From Acephala macrosclerotiorum (lineage: Eukaryota; Ascomycota; Leotiomycetes; Helotiales; Mollisiaceae): a stretch of 64,000 nt of DNA. Positions within the stretch are counted from its first letter, which is position 1. Each line of letters begins with the position of its first letter. The notes below the pieces were generated by a model, which saw only the letters and a program-made list of their open reading frames with translations, had not been told where the DNA came from and made no database searches. Made by a program: the position numbers and the translations under genes. Location: assembly GCA_014904845.1 (NCBI GenBank), contig MU119431.1, positions 19,139-83,138 on the forward strand. Reading direction: 5' to 3'. Of this stretch, positions 22,062 through 33,461 are shown one piece after another.

Positions 22062-22526
22062 AACACGATATATAGAAACAAAATCCTAGATAATTTTAAC
22101 CGATGAAAGTTTGTTCTTGGAGATATATTGCTATTTTTAAGCTCAAACTGGGGAAGGGATCATCAAGTGACGAAGAAGCTGATGTTTTGCCCTAGGGAAA
22201 TTGCTATGGGGAAAGCCAAAGCTTTTTTTCATGGACAGGTATGCTTTGTTGAGCGTAGATCTTCACCAAATTGCGATGCTATTTTGAAGATATTAGTGAA
22301 ATGTCCACTTACCACAGCAAATGCTATGGCAATGAGATGGAAATTCGACAGTCACTGACGACAATAGATGCTAGGTGGGACAGTCCGCTAATGGTTATTG
22401 CGCGGCAGCAGGAACACATCGATAATTTGAGAGTTAAATAGAGAAGTTATGAGCACTTTCATTCGACATCCTTAGCATCATTTTCATTCCTTCTCTTGCT
22501 TTCATTGCTGAATTCTTTCCTTCAAC

Positions 22527-23715
22527 ATGGTTTCTTCATTCTCCACTCTCTTTACTGTCGCCACAGCCGCTTCACTCGTTATTGCGGCTCCTCAAGTTCA
22601 ACAGAGAAGCAACACCACTTCTGCCTCTTGCGGTACTGTTACACAGCGCAAATCATGGTAGGTGTTCGCAATTAGAGGATACATGCTGGCGCTGACACAA
22701 GTCAAGGACCGCTCTCACCAATGATGAAAAAAAGGCGTATCTCGATGCCGAGCTCTGCTTGATGAACCTTCCAGCCAAGGCAGGTTTCCCGGGTGCCCAA
22801 ACTCGATGGGACGACTTGCAATTCGCACACATTAATTCCACGAACGTTGTTCACGATGTTGTAAGCACTCCCCTTACTCAGTCCCGTTTATTCGGATATT
22901 TATCTCAAGACATCGGCTAACAAATCCAGGGGGGATTCCTCCCATGGCATCGTCTCTACATGTACACCCACCTCACCTTGCTACAAACAGAGTGCAATTA
23001 CACTGGGGTCCAGCCATACTGGGAAGAGCTACTCGACTCCGACAACCTGACAGCATCTGCAATCTTTGATACTGAGTACGGCTTCGGCGGCAATGGCAAC
23101 GGAACCGATGAATGCATTATCGACGGGCCTTTTGCTAACATCACACTTCATCTTGGACCGATCTACGAAGTCACAGATCATTGTATTTCGAGAAGTTTGA
23201 ACAGTGATGCAATCAAGTGGGCGAATCAAACCTATCTTGATATTGTGTTTGCTGCTCAGAACTACTCGGCTGCTTGGCCTTTGTTTTCAAGTTGGCCACA
23301 TACCGCCGGACATGCTGCTATTTCCGGTGTTATGCTTGATGTTACTTGCAGTCCCGGAGGTTTGTTCTTTCCCCCACCCTTCCTTTCCTTCAATCAAACC
23401 TAATACTGACTTATCCCAGATCCTATCTTTTTCCTCCATCACACTAATCTCGACCGTCTCTGGTGGGAATGGCAAGCCCAAGACCTCTCCGGTCGCCTCA
23501 CAGATATGACTGGCCAGAATGTCCCAACCGCAGAGTACATAGCGGAAATGGGGATTTACAATGTCACAGATTCGTGGTTGGACTACGATGGTGATAACGG
23601 CGGAAACATGACTACCTTGAACCATACGCTGAGTGTGCTGGGTCTCGTGCCTAATGCTACCGTTGCAGATGTGATGGATATCCAGGGTGGGCTGTTGTGT
23701 TATGAATATGTTTGA
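22527..23715 (+). CDS. Secreted tyrosinase (type 3 copper oxidase)
   Basis: Four exons (22527-22657, 22707-22860, 22930-23359, 23420-23715) join to 336 aa. A signal peptide (FTVATAASLVIAAPQ region) starts the protein. The CuA site shows FAHINSTNVVHDV and FLPWHRLY. The CuB site shows WPHTAGHAAIS and DPIFFLHHTNLDRLWWEWQ. All six copper-binding histidines have plausible positions. Numerous N-x-S/T sequons support secretion. The protein lacks the long C-terminal lid of classical fungal tyrosinases, so it belongs to the short secreted type. It oxidises phenols to quinones, for pigments or tailoring of phenolic metabolites; the natural substrate is not evident. It is the last and best-preserved gene of the plus-strand enzyme run starting at 15 kb. 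Confidence 0.95.
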
Positions 23716-24226
23716 TTTGTGATCTAGTGGCACTATGGAAAGATCGAAAAGGTTAGATGGTGAAGGCGAAGGCTCTTGTTCTATTTTTTTCATTGCTTGG
23801 GTTGCTCTTGGGACTTGGAGTTTGAAATGTATTATAGATTGTACCATATTTGCTGCAATTCTGCGAGATGTTCGTTTATTTTTGCTATCTCTTGTCCCAC
23901 AAAAGCTTTCTTTTGGATCTTGTGTCTTAATAACCGCAGAAAAATATTCCATCCCGTGGGGCTGAGGTGTTGCTGCTTTCGCCGTGTTCAGCTGGCCGAG
24001 TGGACGTGATTGGCCAATGCCCACACTAGACCAAGACTGTCACTGGGTAAGCCTGTAGAAGGACCAGAATTCTACGCCACAGCAGCTGACATCTTTCAGA
24101 TTCTCTCAAACAATCTCTTTCCTGTCTCTCGATTCAATCACTCGCTGAATTGAATTCGCTTCACCAATCTGGGGGAAGGAAGTCCTAAAAAGGACGCTGG
24201 CCCGGGGGGATCACCTGTCCGATGCA
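23716..24226. other. Intergenic, no gene seen
   Basis: About 510 bp. A minus-strand open frame overlaps this and the tyrosinase but is antisense shadow. No repeat or RNA gene is recognised. Confidence 0.4.
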
Positions 24227-25243
24227 ATGAATAATTGCAAGGCTGTTGCCTATCAGCCCAACGAAAATCGAGGAGGAGTCGTACCATTACATATGCCTGA
24301 TAGAAGCCAAGCGGGCATCGAGCGAACGGTGGAAATTAACAACCCGGGGATAGCGAGTGAAACTTCCTTTGGACGTACTCCACCACCAACACCCGAAGAG
24401 CTTGATCGTCAACTACGTTCCGCAACGCTTCGTTCGTTCGGACAAGAGCTTCAAGCAATCACAAATGCTCCCTTTCTAAGAAGAGAGGCCTCCAGGTATC
24501 GAAACGTGTATGTTTTGATATTGAAATGGGAAGATGAGGATCCGCAATTACCCATGTCTCGAGATTTCGAAGTTGAAGGACGTCTTCGTTAACGTATATC
24601 ATTTCGAGACTGAGTTCTGGGATATTCCAGACCAGGGCTGCCATGATAGTGTTAATTAGAAGATACTTGACTTCAAGCGACTTGGTTCTGATAGTAAAGA
24701 GGATTTGAAGATTCTGTACTATGGAGGGCATGGGAGACTCACCAGGAATCGGTCATTAGCATGGGCAAGGTACGCATCCATCTTCTATCAATGTGATGGG
24801 AAACACTAATCGTACTCAATTGGAGGAGTGCCGGAAGATCAAAATACCAAACTGTAAAGTGGAGTGGGATTCAAAACGTTCTAGAAGAAGCACAGAGTGG
24901 TGTCCTTCTCTTACTGGACTGCTGCCATTCTGGGATATCAAACACGGATGAAGGTCGTGGAATTACGGAACTTTTAGCCTCTTCCGATTACCACTTTATT
25001 GCAAATGGAGTTGGACCATTCTCTTTCAGGCATGCTCTGGTGATTGAGCTCTTGAAAATGCCCAGACATTCTCGCTTCTCAGTCCTGGAGCTGTACAACA
25101 ATATCTACTTCAGGATTCAGGGAAGAATGCCAGAAGACGGAAGAGAAAGACATCCGGCTCCGGTCCATCTGGTATTGACAAACAGCGGTCTGCTACGGCA
25201 GAGAATTGAGTTTTCCATACGTCCAGACACTACTCGGAGATAA
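24227..25243 (+). pseudogene. Caspase-like (peptidase C14) gene with frameshift and nonsense codon
   Basis: The N-terminal exon contains TPPPTPEELDRQLRSATL and YRNVYVLILKWEDED. At about 24553 the frame must shift by one to continue as LEISKLKDVFVNVYHFETEF. An in-frame TAG (24657-24659) then stands at a position fitting Gln (VN-stop-KILDFKRL). The catalytic His motif LYYGGHGRL follows. An intron near 24773-24830 leads to the catalytic Cys motif LLLLDCCHSG. The C-terminus has GPFSFRHALVIELL and ERHPAPVHLVLT. Such caspase-like domains occur as N-terminal or stand-alone effectors in fungal programmed cell death and NLR-type proteins. With two defects before the active site the gene is probably dead. 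It heads the incompatibility-type region. Confidence 0.82.
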
Positions 25244-25448
25244 CCTACTCTTTTGGCTGATTATCCTTTGTCCTGCTGCGGCTAAGCAAGTGAAAAATTG
25301 AAGGTGGGATGGGCACGCTCGCTTCTTCTCTGATCATCCCGGAAGTAGGCTCAACATCAAAAGAGGCGGGAGGAGAAATTGGAACGTTTTTTTTCGTACG
25401 CCAGTACTAGCAACCTCAAGCAATTACAGGCGCCCCAAGAAGTCGAGA

Positions 25449-26129
25449 ATGTATGCCATGAGTTCCAACGGAAACGACAACTCGCCGTCTTCTAATCGTT
25501 CTCCGGCTTTCGCCACGCCATCCGTGCATTTCGCAATCCCAACAGAGCAATACGAGTCCAAACTGCAAACTTCTACACCGCAGTACCACGATACTTTCAA
25601 GCCTGACCGGAGGTTGGAAGAGCTTCAAACCTTGCCTCGTTCGCCGCCTCGGATTCTCACATTTTTCAAACCTGCTGTCGACTCCTACAGACCACCACCA
25701 AACTTTCTCCCGCCTCTACCTCCACCGAGCTTCTCCACTGCAGTACTCGCGAATCATATCCACTGCCCATCGCCTCCCGCACAGAAGTACTTTCCCGATC
25801 TTCGCTACCAATACCAATCCGACCTGCCAATACCGCATCAAACCAGCAACTCCCAGAAACGCTTTCACGAACTGAAGGGGTATTCACCTCAAAAGAAACC
25901 ACTTTCTCGCTCCGAAGAGATAGGTCAGAAACTGATTGGAGTCTCCTTGGCAGACTCCTTCCTCATCGGCCCGATTTACGCCATCTGGAGTCTGGACATT
26001 GAACGATATTTGGAACCACGGGATCAAGGACTCTTACGACCAGATTATTGGTGTAGGAATTTGTTTGAGTATGAGTGGTATGACAATTATCCTAATCTCG
26101 CACTCAGAGAGGAGATGGGATATGCATAA
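25449..26129 (+). CDS. Hypothetical Pro/Ser-rich protein
   Basis: A 226-codon frame with no recognised domain. The first 150 residues are Pro/Ser/Tyr-rich and probably disordered (for example PPPNFLPPLPPPSFS). The last 70 are more ordered and aromatic-rich (RPDYWCRNLFEYEWYDNY). No signal peptide or membrane segment. Support is limited to length, composition and absence of a better competing frame; it may be a lineage-specific protein. Confidence 0.45.
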   Translation: MYAMSSNGNDNSPSSNRSPAFATPSVHFAIPTEQYESKLQTSTPQYHDTFKPDRRLEELQTLPRSPPRILTFFKPAVDSYRPPPNFLPPLPPPSFSTAVLANHIHCPSPPAQKYFPDLRYQYQSDLPIPHQTSNSQKRFHELKGYSPQKKPLSRSEEIGQKLIGVSLADSFLIGPIYAIWSLDIERYLEPRDQGLLRPDYWCRNLFEYEWYDNYPNLALREEMGYA

Positions 26130-26952
26130 TCGAGCTGCTGATCAAGTCTTTACATACTTTCTGTTTGCATGGATGATTCTTAATCTGTTTGCTCTACCTT
26201 TTTGGTGTCCTTTGTTGTTCAGGAGTATATGTGGATCATGGTCGTAGTAAAAGGGGTGCATACAGGTATGGGAAGAGAAGGTAATGCTTGTCCATGCGTG
26301 AGAGGAGCTCAGGTGGATAAAGCTGCTTCCAGACATTGGTCTTGGACGGACGATGTGACTATAATCTCAAAGACCATTTGAATTCTCTGCCCTTGAAATG
26401 TTCCAACCTCATATCAAGCATCCAATATCCTTTCAAAAGAGCAACATGATTTTCGAGTCACAAGCAGGACTAGCGTGACTAAATCCGAAAGTGCACCTTA
26501 TTCTGCCTTATAACCCTGCCTTTGACAGTACATCGTCTCGCACGCATGTTCTACCTTTCCTAGAACGAACCCCCTTTCATGAGTTTATTCCTAGAAGAGG
26601 GTGCGATGTGCAACAAAAGAGGGTGGGTTAGTTCGTGTCGATGCGTATCGGACACTAAGGGCAGAATATACACGTTATCTAGGTTGAGAGTGCGCTTGAA
26701 GCAATGAGCGAGAGGAATCCAATGGAATCAAAGCATCACCGTTGTCAACAGTTTCTTTGCTGTCAAGCACAAGTTATCCGCGAAGAGGTATACTTGTATA
26801 GAGGATAACAAGGTTTGGACATTAAATGGACAAGGCTCTGTCTGTGAAAGTTAGGGTCATGCAAAGAGAACCCCGTCTTTGTATTATTTGTGAATATGTG
26901 ATTATACATGCCTCTCAAAGAAGCTGGATAGATTGCCGACATCCTCCGAGGC
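26130..26952. other. Intergenic, no gene seen
   Basis: About 820 bp downstream of the hypothetical protein and of the converging Ser/Thr-rich gene. Only short frames, no domain or repeat. Confidence 0.4.
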
Positions 26953-28613
26953 CTATACCAATAACAAAGCTCCCAATATGCCAACACTGACCCAGGACAT
27001 CTGGACCAAGGACAGTTTCTTTGTATTTCCAATATTCGAGATTATGGAGGCAGATACACCCGCACTGGCTGTAATTGAAGCTGAAGTCGAAGTCGAAGTG
27101 GAGGCAGCTTTAACATTTGCGAGGTTTGCTGTCGAGGATGTCGCACCTATAACTTCACACCAGTTAGCTCTCACTCCTCCGCCTGGCATCTGCAATACGA
27201 CTCTATTGCTGCCTAGGCTCACGACGTCGTTGTTTGCGAGCGTTATAGGTTTTCCTCCAAGTGTAGCTGTTTGAGAACTAATCACGATGGCTGATGCGCC
27301 TACTAGGGCTGTGAAGGCATAGCCTGCGACTGTTGCTGCGGCGGGCATAGCGGCCGTGGATGATGGAAAGATAAAGGTAGATGCCGTACCTCCGGAGTAT
27401 TGCACGACCAGGCCATCAGTGCCAAGAGTAGCGACATCATTAGCACCAGCCAAGGTGACGGCTTGCCCTCCAGAAGTGATAGCTTGACCATTGACGACCA
27501 CCGAGCCATCGCCCGCCGCAGCAGAGATCACCTGTCCCGCGAACCTAGCAATTGCTGTCAACGTTGGGCTCGGCTTCGCAGGAGTGACTGTAGGATTGGT
27601 ATAGAATGTGGACTTTGCGTCTGTACCTGCGATGTAGATTCCTGATGTGCCGACCGAGACGATCGCTTTGCTGCCGGAGGCGTCGGTGAGTGTTGCGATT
27701 TGGCCGATCGTTGCGGTGGAGTCGCCTGGGAGGAGTATACCCGAAGAGCCGGCGATGGCGGAGAGGGTATTGGCTCCTACGACTGCAATGACTGTTGGGA
27801 ACGTTGTGCTCGGAGTTGTGCTTTGGAGAAAGTGTGTATCGCTGCTCTGTGTAGTAGCCAATGGAGAGCTTGAACTAGTAGTGTTCGAGGCAGGGATGTC
27901 GGATGAACTTTGGGCGGCTGCTGGCGGGCTACTGGCAGAAGTCGTCACTTGAGCAGGAGTCGAAGTGCTTGAAGCTTGATCTAGAGTGGGAGAGGCAGCA
28001 ATTGTGGCCGAGTCGTAGGCGGATGTGTACTGAACAGGTACCGTGGAGACGAACAGCGAGTCAGCAGTAGGAACAGCTCCTGGAGGATCAAAGACCCCGA
28101 CCCCATAGTTTCGGTTGCCACAATGCATCCAGTACGGACTTTCACACTGTTAGTAGTGTTTGGGGGCGAACTACGCAGGAAACTTACTATCCGACTCTTC
28201 TGAATTCCATTGGGACCCACATTCGTGGATTGCATCTGTTGTAGACATTGCTCACTGGGTGTGATTCTGTCAGAACACCTTGAGTTGAAAGCACTGAGTA
28301 CGCAGGACATTTCTCCAGATCACTCAAAGCAAAAGGGCGAGCTGGATCTCTAGCGGTGGCTGCCGCGTCCGCGAATGGTGGGAGGGTAGATACGTCGGAG
28401 AGAGCCATCGGGAAAGCTTTGCAGACATAATTTGGACCTAGAGGACCGCAGGTGTTGTATCCATACAGAGTGTTTACCACCAAGTATATTGAGGAAGATG
28501 TTCTGGAGACAAGTCACTCAATAGAGTTACGCGTGTTAGGGAGAAAATTCGTTTCTATACAAGTGAATAGCCCATTAGGGACAACGACGTGGCCAGGATT
28601 GAAATTACTTACA
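26953..28613 (-). CDS. Secreted Ser/Thr-rich, probably GPI-anchored surface protein (5' end unresolved)
   Basis: The main exons are 28502-28188 and 28138-26953, joined by a 49-nt intron that makes VGYPYWMHCGN. The first has YLVVNTLYGYNTCGPLG and PARPFALSDLEKCPAY, the second DPPGAVPTADSLFV, a Cys-containing ectodomain start. It is followed by a Ser/Thr/Ala-rich region and three related beta-type repeats of about 70 aa (IAGSSGILLPGDSTATIG, GDGSVVVNGQAITSGG and GASAIVISSQTATLGG). The C-terminus ends in a hydrophobic tail (VSVGILGALLLV) after a small-residue stretch, as for GPI attachment. An upstream exon ending at 28613 splices in frame, but its ATG and signal peptide are uncertain; a hydrophobic LIFIAFAGTF lies there. 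The 5' end runs antisense to the pseudogene beginning at 28824. Likely cell-wall protein. Confidence 0.75.
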
Positions 28614-28823
28614 AAGTTACTGATAGCACAAGATCGTAGTATTCCGTTGCGCAGTTTGAGCAGTTTCCCCTATTCTCTTGGAAGCATGATAAATGAAAAG
28701 TTCCCGCAAAAGCTATAAATATTAGCTGGGTTGCCCAAAGGAGGGAATTGGAAATCAACACGCTACATGGGTTCCACACCGTAACACGACCTGATAGAGT
28801 AGAGCACCATTCTGACTTGTCGC

Positions 28824-30237
28824 GTGACTTTAGATCAATACGCCATGTTGAGCCAAAGGGCGAAGGCTCTAACTTACCGGGTCGAGAATATACCATTCGG
28901 GACAACGAAGGATCAACTTGTCAGACATTACTTCTATACCAAGGATCAGGAGGACACCAAGGTAAAGTCGCTTGTGCCTGCTGTTGACACAATTGAGGAC
29001 GAGGAGAATGACCTTACTGCTACAATCTTGTTCCGACCTCATGAACTTGTCCCAGGTGGTCCAGAGTGCAAGATGACTCGATCAATGTAGATCAAGACTT
29101 TCGTGGATTTACGCCACTTTACATTCCTACCAAGGATAAAAGTCCTATAGTCGCTGACTAAGACCCGTTCCAAGGTGTTCATATTTTTAATAGCTGATCA
29201 TAAAAGCATCATCGCCGCCACGGGATTGGTCGGTCATGCGTTCGGCTCGTGGGCACACTATGAGGAGCAAATGTGGTTCAGAGACTATTTACCAAAAGAT
29301 GCCCCAAACGCCCGAATCCTCACGTAAGGTTATTATTTAGAGCTGCAAGCACCTCTGTTAGTATCTTGCAAGATCATACAAACAAGTTTTTTCATAGCCT
29401 GGTTGCAATGAGAGAAGAGGGTCGGGTAGGTTTTTGTTGCTCCTGTCTCAAGCCAAGCCAAGCTATCTACAAGTGCGAGAGCAGGCCCATCATTTTCATC
29501 GGCCACAGTCTTGGGTGCCTGATCATCAAAAAGGTAAGGTCCTCATGTGGGTAGAATGTCTCGAAGCTCTAGTCACGAGTGGTAACTAATGAGCAGTAGA
29601 CTTTGATTGATACCTTCGCACTTGCAATCTAAGCTCTCCTAGATTGTCCTTGAATTTGAGGTGCATAAGTCAACAGCAAGATCTCAAATTTACTAATTCG
29701 TAACAGAAATAGCTCACGTCTTCCAGTCAGAGAGATTATATTCTTAGCTCCGCCACATCGCGGTCTCAACATCAAGGCATTTCAAACCTTGGTCAAGGGG
29801 GAGGCTACTGAGCAAATGATCTTGGAGCTCAAATCTGAATCGCCGACTTTGACTTGGTTGAATCAAGCTTTTGCCCGCTACGCAGAAGACATCAATATCT
29901 TCACCTGCTAAGAAAATAGGCCCACAAAGACTGCAGTCAATGTGAGACGCCCTTGCATGAGTTTGGACATTGCTGATGCTAGTCAGGTTAACGGTGTTTG
30001 GAAGCGTGAAGGTCCACCTGTTATGAAGGTCACACTCGACTCGGTCCGACTATACTATCCCAGGGAGAAACTGGTCGCTTCTGACACCGACCACTCTCAG
30101 ATCGCCAAGATCAGGAGGGGTCAGAGCGGATTTATCCCGCCGTGAAGGCTGCTATCAAACATGGGCTTGTCACTGCTGCGAAGATCGTCATTGTGAAAGG
30201 AGATAGAAAACCCGAAAGCTCTCAATTTGAAGAAAGG
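28824..30237 (+). pseudogene. SesB-type alpha/beta hydrolase (NLR N-terminal effector domain), decayed
   Basis: Reading through several frame changes and stops gives the typical N-terminal order of fungal SesB-like proteins. First LTYRVENIPFGTTKDQL and SLVPAVDTIEDEENDLTATI. Then DDSINVDQDFRGFTPLYIP, then GLVGHAFGSWAHYEEQMWF and LPKDAPNARILT. The nucleophile elbow FIGHSLGCLIIKK keeps GxSxG. Next are EIIFLAPPHRGLN and VKGEATEQMILELK, and finally SQVNGVWKREGPPVMKVTLD and SDTDHSQIAKIRR. Frame changes occur near 29060, 29180 and 29400, and several stops lie between 29600 and 29930. In living homologues this domain precedes a NACHT or NB-ARC module and acts in heterokaryon incompatibility or cell death. 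Here the reading passes a 51-nt intron (30238-30288) into a Cdc48-N-like region. Confidence 0.8.
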
Positions 30238-30288
30238 GTAAGCCTGGATGCCATCCCGCAAACAATTACCGCAGTATCAATCTGACAG

Positions 30289-31251
30289 AATCTACAGTTC
30301 CAAGAATCTAGTTTAGCAAATTATTCGACACCCCCACCACGTGATTTGCATCACCAGCTCGCGCAATCTATCGATCCCCATATCAGCTCCCGCACAAGAT
30401 ATATCAACCGCCATGTATCCAGTCCCACAGGAACGGCGACAACGAACTTACCAGAAAGTATCCCCACTATTGTATCAGGCTTCGAATCTCTGAAAGTCTT
30501 CGACGAAGCTTCTGATGAAGAGTACGAGACATCCGGTGAAGAGCACGAGACACAAGGCAAAACTCTGACTACGCGTTCAGGAGAAGAAGTCAATGCCTTT
30601 GTAGTTGTTGAATCCTTATCCAGCCGCGGCGACAATTCTGTCATAGGGCTTGGTGATAAGAGAATGGAGGCGCTCAATTTCTTCCGCGGCGATACAGTCT
30701 TAGTCATGGGCAACAAAGGAAAGGAAACTATTCTCATTGTTATAGCTAATGACCACAAAAAGACAAGTGCGCACATCCGAATCCTGTCGCAAGATATAAC
30801 CTCGGCGTGGAGTTTGGTGATATAATCACTGTCCAGCCATTGCCCGACATCCCAAACGTTAACTACATTGCAATCTCGCCCGTCGCGGACCTTGTCAAGG
30901 GCGTTACAGACTCGATCTCTGACTACTTCCCTGACCAGTATTTCCACCAAGCATTTCGACCGTTCGACAAGGCGACGTATTCGCGATTAGTTACGCAACA
31001 AAAAAGGGCAGATGTGCCTATATGGACTTCAAAGTCGACGAGATTGATGGCCCTGGATACGGCATTGTAGCCGATGATACCATGATTCACTACAAGGAAG
31101 CGCCAATTTATCGTGAAGGTGTGGGATTTGGCACCTCAAATCGATCCGAACGTGTGACCTCAAGTGGAGATAAAGGTAAAGGTGTGGGGTTCGGCATGCC
31201 CTCAGAGTCAATTCATCGTGAACGCCGTAGGGGATTTGGCCCCTCAAATTG
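30289..31251 (+). pseudogene. Cdc48/p97 N-domain-like region, continuous with the SesB relic
   Basis: After the intron at 30238-30288 the frame continues NLQFQESSLANYSTPPPRD through an acidic linker into a Cdc48 N-terminal domain. It contains GDNSVIGLGDKRMEALNFF, RGDTVLVMGNKGKETILIV, YNLGVEFGDIITVQPLPDI, ISPVADLVKGVTDSISDYF and DGPGYGIVADDTMIHYKEAP. The order and spacing match the double-psi barrel and Cdc48_2 subdomains of AAA ATPase Cdc48. One-base frame changes are needed near 30785 and in an A6 run near 30998. No AAA (Walker) module follows; the sequence runs into a 108-bp tandem repeat and then a (TTTTA)n tract. The normal housekeeping Cdc48 must lie elsewhere. This is a divergent, truncated relative, probably non-functional as read. 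Confidence 0.78.
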
Positions 31252-31315
31252 ATCCTACCGTGTGACCTCAGATGTGGATAAAGGCGAAGGCGTGGGGTTC
31301 AGCATATGAATGCAT
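31104..31315. repeat. Imperfect direct repeat, about 108-bp period
   Basis: Two diverged copies start at CAATTTATCGTGAA (31104) and CAATTCATCGTGAA (about 31210). Both continue with a GGGATTTGGC..CCTCAAAT..GATCC block and then TGTGACCTCA and GGATAAAGG. The period is about 108 bp, a multiple of three, so it duplicates the C-terminal coding end of the Cdc48-N-like region. Confidence 0.6.
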
Positions 31316-31339
31316 TCGGATGCCCCTTACTATAATTGA

Positions 31340-31478
31340 TTTTATTTTATTTTATTTTATTTTATTTTATTTTATTTTATTTTATTTTATTTTATTTTAT
31401 TTTATTTTATTTTATTTTATTTTATTTTATTTTATTTTATTTTATTTTATTTTATTTTATTTTATTTTATTTTATTTT
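31340..31478. repeat. (TTTTA)n pentanucleotide tract
   Basis: About 28 nearly perfect copies of TTTTA directly follow the Cdc48-N relic. It is a simple sequence repeat that probably varies in length between isolates. The repeat frames translate as meaningless FYFIL repeats. Confidence 0.95.
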
Positions 31479-33461
31479 CCCCTATTGGCTGTTTGATGTA
31501 GCCCGGGCTCGACATTGCCGTTCTCCCCTTCAGGATAGGCATCTTTAGTCATCGTAAATAGCGTTGCAATCATTGTCCTTGACAAGGCTGAGTGTTCTAG
31601 ACACAAGTCGCTTCGAAATCGAGCCGCCCTGCATGGCAATAAAGATCGAAAATCTCAAGCCGCAAACCCAAACGCATCAGGAGAAAAGGAAGATCAGTAT
31701 GTCTGAAGTAGCCGCCTGTGAGGAGCAAAGCCTTGTCAACAATTGCAAGCCTGCAATTCGTCACCAACTGAACAGGCAGCCTTGAGGCTGTGCAAAGCCA
31801 CGGCTTGGAACTGGGAAATCGAGCATTCGGGGCGCACTTGAGAGCACGCAATATCGTCGTTGAAATTCGCAAGATACGAGAGCTTTACAAGCATTATTCA
31901 AAGTTCACTCAAGTTACTTAGTCGCTCGACTTTCCCGCGTCACTTGAGAAGATAGTAACACATGACTGAAGTATAGAATACAAGATAGTACATATTTATA
32001 CAAGAGATAATACATTACTAGAACTCCACCTTTCGCCAGAGACCAATAAATCCTCCTCCCATTGTTCGAACTTCAAACCTTCGGCCTGCAGACCATCTCC
32101 CACCCATCATTTTGAGCAGTTGCTTCTGCCAGTTCTGGCGCTTTGCTCTTATTTGGTGTTTGTACGGCTTCGGACAAAGTAGTTTCCTCTTCGCTCTCGA
32201 CCAAGGATCGTACCGTATGGTCATCTGGATCTGGCGCCTTCGCTTTGTCCTTCGATAAAACTCTCAGTCGATTTTAAATATGCTGTTCGAATAGCCTCCG
32301 CTATAAAATAAGTATTAATATTGGCAGTAGTTTTATCGTATATTATAATACCGGGAAAGTATAAAAAAAAAAAATTATTATAAATAAAATTTAATAATAT
32401 AATATTTTTTTTTTAAAAAAAATTATATATAAAAATATAAATATATAATTTTAATTTATTAATTTTTAAAATAATATTTTAATTAAATTATTTAATTAAA
32501 AAATATATATAACAAAGTAAATTTTATTAATACGCGTATATTTTATAAAAAATACATTCTTTAAAAATGATTGGGTATATATTAAGAGTAGTATGTTCTC
32601 CTCTTTTAAATACATGGATAGTACGGATCGAATTCTTTAACCTTGATCTTTGGCATCTGGGTAATGCTACTATTGCTAATCAAGCCACAACCAAAGGCCG
32701 AGAGCGGGGTATGCATCTTGGGCATCCAATCCAGGATCCGAGTCTAGGCAATTTTAGAAATGCCTTGATTTAAGCTCTTCAATTGTTACTAACGTGACTC
32801 TTAACAAATCAAAACTCTGCTCAAATAATAAATCACATGCATAAAAGATGTTGCACTTTAAGAACGTGGGGTCGGGCAGGCTGTCATATGCGGCCGTTCT
32901 TTTTGCGATCTCTTCCACAACGGCGTTTCATTCACATTGTTAAGATTGATTAAGATCAATTATTCAAAGATGATTACCAAACATTGCTTTGCATATAGAC
33001 ACCCTCAAAAAACATGTTAGCATACAAATACTTGCTAAAGATTCTGTCATAACTCATAAACCTATATTTAGGGTGCGAGTGTCCTTTTTTCTTTTCTTTT
33101 TGGAAACCTGTGCTTAGGGTCACATCAGGTTGGTGACACCGCATATGACGCAGACTCAGCTCGCAATGTGATGCCATATTAACAAGGATGTACGCCCATA
33201 TCGACATATGCCCAATCGATTCCCTCCACCATTGCAGATAAAATAGAATTTTGTCTTCTTCGGGTGGCTCTGAGGCTCGGGGTTTCGCTCCTGGAATCGA
33301 GGCCTCCAGGCTTTTTTGATCTCGCTTCATGCAGGACATGTCGTCGTGTTTTGATCGTGAAGTTTTCAGTTTCTACCATACTTCGTTGATATTTTCAAGA
33401 GCTCATCACGATTGTATTAAATCAACAACTATCAAACTTCGTCGACGCTTCCGGCAGAACT
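31479..33461. other. Gene-poor 2 kb with AT-rich block
   Basis: No supported gene. Short frames around 31560-31870 and 32018-32224 show no domain. From about 32280 to 32570 the sequence is almost pure A/T with many TA and AAA/TTT runs, as in RIP-mutated relics. The last 500 bp should hold the promoter of the HET gene starting at 33462. Confidence 0.6.

Larger units (their letters stand above)
21328..22526. other. Intergenic with hairpins and a short gene-start-like segment
   Basis: About 1.2 kb before the tyrosinase gene. It contains two adjacent inverted repeats (21524-21585) and a TATA-like CCTATAAAAAG at about 21830 followed by a C/T-rich leader and a 24-codon frame; both are listed separately. 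The rest, including the tyrosinase promoter, shows no coding signal. Confidence 0.5.

Noticed and set aside
23287..24024. 245-codon minus-strand frame
   Set aside because: Antisense to the last exons of the tyrosinase gene, with no domain; shadow frame.
30351..30950. 199-codon minus-strand frame
   Set aside because: Antisense of the Cdc48-N-like region, which shows real homology on the plus strand.
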